In this document: positions 21,106 to 25,066 of the stretch, piece after piece
How positions within the stretch are numbered: the first letter of the stretch is position 1
Layout: each line of letters opens with the position of its first letter
The notes under the pieces: model-generated
What the model saw: only the letters and a program-made list of their open reading frames with translations
The model's database searches: none
Told to the model about the DNA's origin: nothing
DNA from: Thermoleophilia bacterium
GTDB taxonomy: Bacteria > Actinomycetota > Thermoleophilia > Gaiellales > JAICJC01
Assembly: GCA_025928435.1 (NCBI GenBank)
Contig: JAICJM010000041.1
Coordinates: forward strand, 1-25,066
Length of the DNA: 25,066 nucleotides
Direction of reading: 5' to 3'
Translations under genes and position numbers: made by a program

Positions 21106-22460
21106 ACTCCCCGGCGGGTGACGACCTCGTCCGCCCGTCCCGCGACCGCTTCGAGGCGGCCGGCGTGCGCGCGCTGGCCATGACGATGGTCGACAACGGC
21201 GGCATCACCAGGGTGAAGGCCGTACCCCTGGCCCGCCTCGAGCGGGCCGCGACGAACGGCGTCGGCATGGCCTACATCTGGGCGGCGGCGGGCACGGACG
21301 ACCTCTTCGCCGACGTCCCCCCGTTCGACAGCCCGAGCGGCGACATGCGGCTGGTGCCCGACCTCGGCGCCGCCCGCATCCTGACGGCGGCGCCCGGCTG
21401 GGCGTGGGCGCCGGTCGACCAGCTGAGCCAGGAGCGCGAGCCCGTGCCCGCCTGCCAGCGCACGGCCCTGCGGCGGGCGGTCGAGTCGGCCCGCGCCGCC
21501 GGGCTCGACATGCGGGCGACCTTCGAGATCGAGGCAACGCTGCTCGACGGGGAGGGCCGCCCGGCCCACGACGGCCCCGGGTACAGCACGACGGCGTTCA
21601 CCCTGATCGAGGGCTTCCTGTTCGACCTGGTCGAGGCGCTGGAGGCGTCGGGCGTCGAGGTGGAGCAGTTCCACCCCGAGTACGCCCCGGGCCAGTTCGA
21701 GGTGTCGGTGGCGGCGCGCGACCCGCTGGCGGCAGCCGACACGCTCGTGTTCATGCGGACGCAGATGCGCTTCGCGGCCCGCCGCCACGGCCTGCGGGTG
21801 AGCTTCGCGCCGACAGCGCTCGCGGGTGAGGTGGGGAACGGCTGCCACGCCCATCTGAGCGTCTGGCGCGACGGCGCCAACCAGATGCAGGGCGGCGACG
21901 CTCCCGCCGGCATGACCGCCGCCGGGGCGGCCGCGCTCGCGGGCGTCCTGGAGGCGCTCCCCGGACTGCTCGCGGCCCTTGCCCCCAGCCCGGCCGCCTA
22001 CCTGCGGCTGCAGCCCCACCACTGGGCCGGCGCGTACGCCTGCTGGGGCGTCGAGAACCGCGAGGCGGCGGTGCGCTTCATCCCCGGGACGGTCACAAGC
22101 CGGGAGCGGTCGGCCAACTTCGAGGTCAAGGTCGGCGACGGCGGTGCCAACCCGTACCTCGTGATGGCGCTGCTGACGGCCGCCGCCGCCGACGGGGTCG
22201 AGCGCGGTCTGGCCCCGCCGGAGCCGGTGCAGGACGACCCGTCGACGTTCGGCCCGGAGGAGCTCGCGCGCCGGGGGATCACGCGCCTCCCGACGTCGCT
22301 CGCCGAGGCGACGGAGCTCTTCGAGGGCAGCGAGCTCGCCCGGCGCGCCCTCGGCGACGTGCTCCACCGCGCGTTCGCGGCGGTGCGGCGGCGCGAGTGC
22401 GAGACCCACGGCGGGCTCGGCGAGGAGGAGCTCGCCGACGCCTACCGGTGGCGCTACTGA
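21102..22460 (+). CDS. Glutamine synthetase-like gamma-glutamyl ligase (GlnA3/FluG-C type)
   Basis: A 452-residue GS-fold ligase, ATP-dependent, joining glutamate to ammonia or an amine. The N-terminal beta-grasp part (about 1-100; RALAMTMVDNGGITRVKAVPL) is followed by the catalytic barrel. Motifs: FEIEATLL (metal Glu), FHPEYAPGQFEVSV (Glu ligands), GNGCHAHLS (substrate loop), NREAAVRFIPG (phosphate Arg), RSANFEVKVGDGGANPYL. True GlnA usually has a Tyr adenylylation loop, which I do not see. Distinctive biosynthetic GS motifs are altered, so a gamma-glutamyl-amine or polyamine ligase is more likely. It is coupled to the amidohydrolase by overlap and followed 16 bases later by DsrE. Confidence 0.85.
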   Translation: MNSPAGDDLVRPSRDRFEAAGVRALAMTMVDNGGITRVKAVPLARLERAATNGVGMAYIWAAAGTDDLFADVPPFDSPSGDMRLVPDLGAARILTAAPGWAWAPVDQLSQEREPVPACQRTALRRAVESARAAGLDMRATFEIEATLLDGEGRPAHDGPGYSTTAFTLIEGFLFDLVEALEASGVEVEQFHPEYAPGQFEVSVAARDPLAAADTLVFMRTQMRFAARRHGLRVSFAPTALAGEVGNGCHAHLSVWRDGANQMQGGDAPAGMTAAGAAALAGVLEALPGLLAALAPSPAAYLRLQPHHWAGAYACWGVENREAAVRFIPGTVTSRERSANFEVKVGDGGANPYLVMALLTAAAADGVERGLAPPEPVQDDPSTFGPEELARRGITRLPTSLAEATELFEGSELARRALGDVLHRAFAAVRRRECETHGGLGEEELADAYRWRY

Positions 22461-22476
22461 CCACGAGGAGGATCCC

Positions 22477-22848
22477 ATGAACGCAAACGGTGCCAAGGTC
22501 GTCGTCAACCTCGCCACGGGGCTCGAGGACCCCGAGCGGGTCACGGTCGCGTTCCTGATCGCCGGCGCGGCGGCGGCCGGCGGGAAGCAGGTAACGATGT
22601 TCCTGACCAAGGACGCGGTGCGGCTCGCGCTCCCCGGCGTCGCCCAGGGGGTGGCGTGCGACGGCTGCCCACCGCTCGAGCGGCTCGCGGCGCAGTACGC
22701 CGAGGCCGGCGGCCGCATGCTCGTCTGCCCGTACTGCTTCACCTCCCGCAAGCTCTCGGAGGACGAGCTGCTCGACCACGCCGAGATCGGCGGCGCCACC
22801 CCGCTCCTCGAATGGATGGGAGACGGCGCGACCGTCTTCAGCTACTGA
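22477..22848 (+). CDS. DsrE/DsrF-like family protein with a CPYC motif
   Basis: A 123-residue DsrE-fold protein (KVVVNLATGLEDPERVTVAFLIAG opening strand and helix, TMFLTKDAVRLALPGV second strand region). Two cysteine sites stand out: DGCPPLERL and LVCPYCFTSRKL. The latter resembles a thioredoxin-like or sulfur-carrier CxxC. DsrE-family proteins carry sulfur or bind small molecules. GAGGAGGA precedes ATG 22477 and is among the strongest ribosome-binding sites in the window. It probably forms the third gene of the amidohydrolase-GS unit; how it helps that pair is unclear. Confidence 0.83.
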   Translation: MNANGAKVVVNLATGLEDPERVTVAFLIAGAAAAGGKQVTMFLTKDAVRLALPGVAQGVACDGCPPLERLAAQYAEAGGRMLVCPYCFTSRKLSEDELLDHAEIGGATPLLEWMGDGATVFSY

Positions 22849-22922
22849 CGGTTCGAACAAACCGGCGCTCGGTCGCCGCGGTATCTCATTGACGAAGCAA
22901 CCACTACGCGTCAACGAGAGGG

Positions 22923-23585
22923 ATGATCGAGTTGAGGGACACACGGAGCACCACGACCCGCCGCAGCCTGCTGGGCGCGGCGACCGTCGGCGTCGGGGCC
23001 GCGATCGGCGGCGTGATCGCCGTGCCGGTGGCCGGCTATGCGCTCGCGTCGGCCGGCACCGAGGCGACGTTCCGGCCGACCGCGCTCGGCCCCGTCGAGC
23101 GGTTCACGGGCGAGAAGAAGTTCGACCCGACGCCGGCGCCCTACGTCGAGGACCCGGCACAGCCGCTGGTCTCGAGCGGGCTCGCCTACGTCCACTACAC
23201 CGGCCGGCCCAGCCACGACTGGCTCGCGCCGGACGCGAAGTTCGCCGTCTTCTCGAACCGGTGCACGCACGTCGGCTGCCCCGCGCAGTCGACCCCGGGC
23301 GGGTTCTCGTGCCCGTGCCACGGCAGCCAGTTCGACACGCAGGGCGCCCGCACCGCCGGGCCCGCCGTGCGGCCGCTCGACCGCTTCCAGTGGGAGATCC
23401 GCGACGACGGCAACCTGTGGATCACGCAGCGCTGGAGCGTCCTGATCGAGGGCGGCCGGATCCAGTACTTCCCGGTGAAGTCGCCCGGTCAGCCGCTCAC
23501 GGGCCAGCTCCCGCTGGCGAGCGCCGATCTCCTGTATCCCGCGGTGACGTATCGGCACGGGCCGGTGCCGAAGGCCGCTCCGTGA
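22923..23585 (+). CDS. qcrA: Rieske iron-sulfur protein of a cytochrome bc complex (QcrA-like)
   Basis: A 220-residue exported, membrane-anchored Rieske protein. The N-terminus TTRRSLLGAATVGVGAAIGG carries twin arginines and a hydrophobic span, a Tat-type uncleaved anchor. The 2Fe-2S ligands are CTHVGC (114-119) and CPCHGS (130-135); the GSxFD run continues as QFDTQGA. It transfers electrons from quinol bound at cytochrome b to the c1-type subunit on the outside of the membrane. ATG 22923 follows GAGAGGG with almost no spacing, so the in-frame TTG at 22932 cannot be excluded as start. It lies opposite, convergent with, CtaG and cytochrome b rather than in one qcrCAB order. Confidence 0.88.
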   Translation: MIELRDTRSTTTRRSLLGAATVGVGAAIGGVIAVPVAGYALASAGTEATFRPTALGPVERFTGEKKFDPTPAPYVEDPAQPLVSSGLAYVHYTGRPSHDWLAPDAKFAVFSNRCTHVGCPAQSTPGGFSCPCHGSQFDTQGARTAGPAVRPLDRFQWEIRDDGNLWITQRWSVLIEGGRIQYFPVKSPGQPLTGQLPLASADLLYPAVTYRHGPVPKAAP

Positions 23586-23637
23586 AGAGGCGGGGTCGGG
23601 TGCGAGGCAGCCACGCCAACGATAGGATCGCGCTCTC

Positions 23638-23697
23638 GGGGACAGCCCCCAGGGGGACAGTCCCCATGCAGAACCGGTGCCTGGCACCGGTTATGCA
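23638..23697. repeat. Compound palindromic repeat, copy C
   Basis: Two direct copies of the GGGGACAG-type unit (GGGGACAGCCCCC 23638-23650; GGGGACAGTCCCC 23653-23665, identical to the left unit of copy A) are followed by a near-perfect palindrome: arms TGCA-n-AACCGGTGCC and GGCACCGGTT-n-TGCA around a single T (23667-23697). The right arm overlaps the stop codon of the minus-strand CtaG gene. The element fills most of the gap between convergent Rieske and CtaG genes. Confidence 0.75.
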
Positions 23698-24413
23698 CGC
23701 TCGGGCGGCGCGGGCCGACCCTCCCACAGGTAGCGGCCGGCGATCCACGCGGCCGCGAGCAGGAGGACGTTCCCGGCCCCGAACATGACGGCCCCGGCGG
23801 CCTGCTGGTCGGTGAGCGCCCCGGGACCGGTGTAGTGGGAGTAGACGACGTGCGGGTCGAGCAGGAGCCACAGGCCGATCGCGTCCGTCGACGGCATGGC
23901 CGCGGCGATGTAGAGGGCGAGCGCGAGCGGCTGCATCCGCCCGGAACCGGCCTGGGCGAAGAACGCGACCCCGGCGACGACGAGCAGCCAGTGGACGGCC
24001 CCGTAGACGGCGGGCCCCCGCACCTCGAGTGCGAACAGCGCCGGGACGTGGACGACCCACTGGATCCCGACGAACGCGAGCCACGCGACCGCGGGCGGCG
24101 GCGTGAGCGCGATCCTGCGGCCCAGGGCCCGGCCGGCGAGCACGAGCGGACGCCCGGCGACGATCCCGGGTGCGACGACCAGGAGGAGGGCCATCTGCCC
24201 GGTCATGTGCCACGCGAGCGAGCGCCGGGCGACGTCGTCGGTGGCGCTGGAGGTGGCGATCGCCGCCAGCACAAACGCCGCGACGAAGGCCGCGGTCCGC
24301 GCCGCCGACCACTCCCCTCCGCCCCGGCGCACGCGCCGCGCCATCGCCAGGTAGACGGCCGCCGGCACGACGGCGTTCAGGCTGTCCAGCGCGAGCGAGC
24401 CGGCGTCAGCCAC
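23691..24413 (-). CDS. CtaG-like (caa3-type) cytochrome c oxidase assembly protein
   Basis: A 240-residue integral membrane protein of about seven spans. SLAWHMTGQMALLLVVAPGIVAGRP matches the conserved HMxQHLLL-type segment of Caa3_CtaG proteins. HWLLVVAGVAFFAQA and the late DPHVVYSHYTGPGALTDQQAAGAVMFGAG stretch (cf. DQQLAGLIMW) are also diagnostic. CtaG aids maturation of the oxidase copper or haem centres. GTG 24413 overlaps the cytochrome b stop by eight bases, so the two are coupled on one transcript. Its stop codon lies inside the right arm of repeat C. Confidence 0.85.
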   Translation of the reverse strand: MADAGSLALDSLNAVVPAAVYLAMARRVRRGGGEWSAARTAAFVAAFVLAAIATSSATDDVARRSLAWHMTGQMALLLVVAPGIVAGRPLVLAGRALGRRIALTPPPAVAWLAFVGIQWVVHVPALFALEVRGPAVYGAVHWLLVVAGVAFFAQAGSGRMQPLALALYIAAAMPSTDAIGLWLLLDPHVVYSHYTGPGALTDQQAAGAVMFGAGNVLLLAAAWIAGRYLWEGRPAPPERA

Positions 24414-25066
24414 CGCCGGCCGCCTGCTCGGCCTCGATCTCGGCCGCGTGCCTGCTCGCCTCCACCCGCTCGTTGCGCAGGAGCTCCACGCAGATCCGGT
24501 GGGCGAGCCAGTACGCGACCACGGGCACGACGAACACCGCGACGCGGTACACCTCGATCTGGGTCGCGTAGCTCCACCCCATCAGCACGTACGCGCGATC
24601 CGCCGACCCGGCGACGAGGATGATGAACATGAAGGTCAGAAGCGCCGTGGCGAGCCCGGTGCGCACGGGCGCGTCCCGGGGCCGGTCGAGCAGGTTGTGC
24701 GGATGGCGGTCGCGGGAGAACCGCCGCTCGAGCGCCGGCCACCCGAAGAGCACCCCGAACACGACGGTGGGCAGGAGCGCGCCGCCCCAGAACGGGTTCG
24801 GCACCAGGGTGCGGCCGGCGACGGTCACGTCGAACGAGGGCATGAGCCGCAGCGCCCCGATCAGCCAGCCGAGGTACCAGTCGGGCTGGGCGCCGTTGGT
24901 GCTGTCCGCCACGTGGTAGGGCCCCCAGATCCAGATCGGGTTGATCTGGACGAGGCCGCCGAGCAGGAAGAGCGCGGCGACGACGGCGAACATGAGCCCG
25001 AGCGACCGCGGCGCCTGGCCGGGAAACGAGGGCACGCCGAGCAGCCGCTTCTCGGTCCGGCGGCCC
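24406..25066 (-). CDS. qcrB: Cytochrome b C-terminal part (QcrB-like), 5' end outside the window
   Basis: An open frame enters from the right edge and ends at TGA 24406-24408; about 219 residues are visible. The start is not in the window: the in-frame GTG at 25035 is internal, since the frame remains open to the edge (TEKRLLGVPSFPGQAPRSLG). It shows QINPIWIWGPYHVADSTNGAQPDWYLGWLIGALRLMPSF, which corresponds to the quinol-oxidation (Qo) region of cytochrome b, where the usual PEWY motif reads PDWY. Later spans include LLTFMFIILVAGSADRAYV. The N-terminal haem-ligand helices are off the edge. It partners the Rieske protein in the menaquinol-oxidising bc complex and is coupled to CtaG. Confidence 0.88.
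   Translation of the reverse strand, partial: GRRTEKRLLGVPSFPGQAPRSLGLMFAVVAALFLLGGLVQINPIWIWGPYHVADSTNGAQPDWYLGWLIGALRLMPSFDVTVAGRTLVPNPFWGGALLPTVVFGVLFGWPALERRFSRDRHPHNLLDRPRDAPVRTGLATALLTFMFIILVAGSADRAYVLMGWSYATQIEVYRVAVFVVPVVAYWLAHRICVELLRNERVEASRHAAEIEAEQAAGGG

Noticed and set aside
1..25066. CRISPR array, tRNA or rRNA genes, insertion sequence, phage or toxin-antitoxin genes
   Set aside because: No regularly spaced repeat clusters, no cloverleaf-like sequence, and no transposase or integrase motifs were found on reading both strands.

Overview
The window is about 25 kb of very GC-rich, densely packed bacterial chromosome. Gene content points to a high-GC actinobacterium, plausibly of the Thermoleophilia (Gaiellales/Solirubrobacterales type). 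The clues are an F420-type luciferase-like oxidoreductase, DUF2630, a CGNR regulator, a Tat-exported Rieske subunit beside an actinobacterial-type cytochrome b, many GTG starts, and ATGA/GTGA overlaps. The taxonomic call is inference. I see no rRNA, tRNA, CRISPR array, insertion sequence or phage gene, and no gene-free stretch longer than about 185 bases.

Layout. (1) 1-259 is the tail of a winged-helix regulator. (2) 444-4037 is an amino-acid/polyamine-type cluster: an APC permease, a class I glutamine amidotransferase of the gamma-glutamyl-GABA hydrolase type, and a class III aminotransferase. (3) 4040-6109 holds an unknown helical protein divergent from a CGNR regulator, which is followed by an LLM oxidoreductase. 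(4) 6112-8770 holds a minus-strand run (Fur-family regulator, J-domain/zinc-cluster protein, CBS pair, small His-rich membrane protein) divergent from a VIT-type iron/manganese transporter, with a palindromic candidate operator between. (5) 8808-13454 is a KdpD-like kinase without the usual N-terminal KdpD/USP part, a KdpE-like regulator, an APC permease fused to a USP domain, and a USP-like protein. (6) 13451-15884 is a TetR regulator with a 17-base palindrome, a SnoaL-like protein, and a PAS-PAS-GGDEF protein. (7) 16047-17095 is a stress/translation cluster: cold-shock protein, divergent IF-1, cysteine-less DksA/TraR-like protein, DUF2630. (8) 17102-19884 on the minus strand is an MBL-fold hydrolase and a secreted GH9 glycosidase. 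(9) 19930-22848 is a FluG-like amidohydrolase overlapping a glutamine-synthetase-like ligase, then a DsrE-family protein. (10) 22923-25066 is the Rieske subunit, convergent with CtaG and cytochrome b; cytochrome b runs off the right edge.

The strongest unexplained signals are: a dispersed palindromic repeat based on GGGGACAGTCCCC (three copies, one forming the C-terminus of a protein); the amidohydrolase/GS pair that mirrors the fusion protein FluG; the csp-infA-DksA-like-DUF2630 unit with a diverged IF-1 and a DksA homologue lacking zinc ligands; and the KdpDE-like pair in which the USP domain sits on the neighbouring transporter rather than on the kinase.
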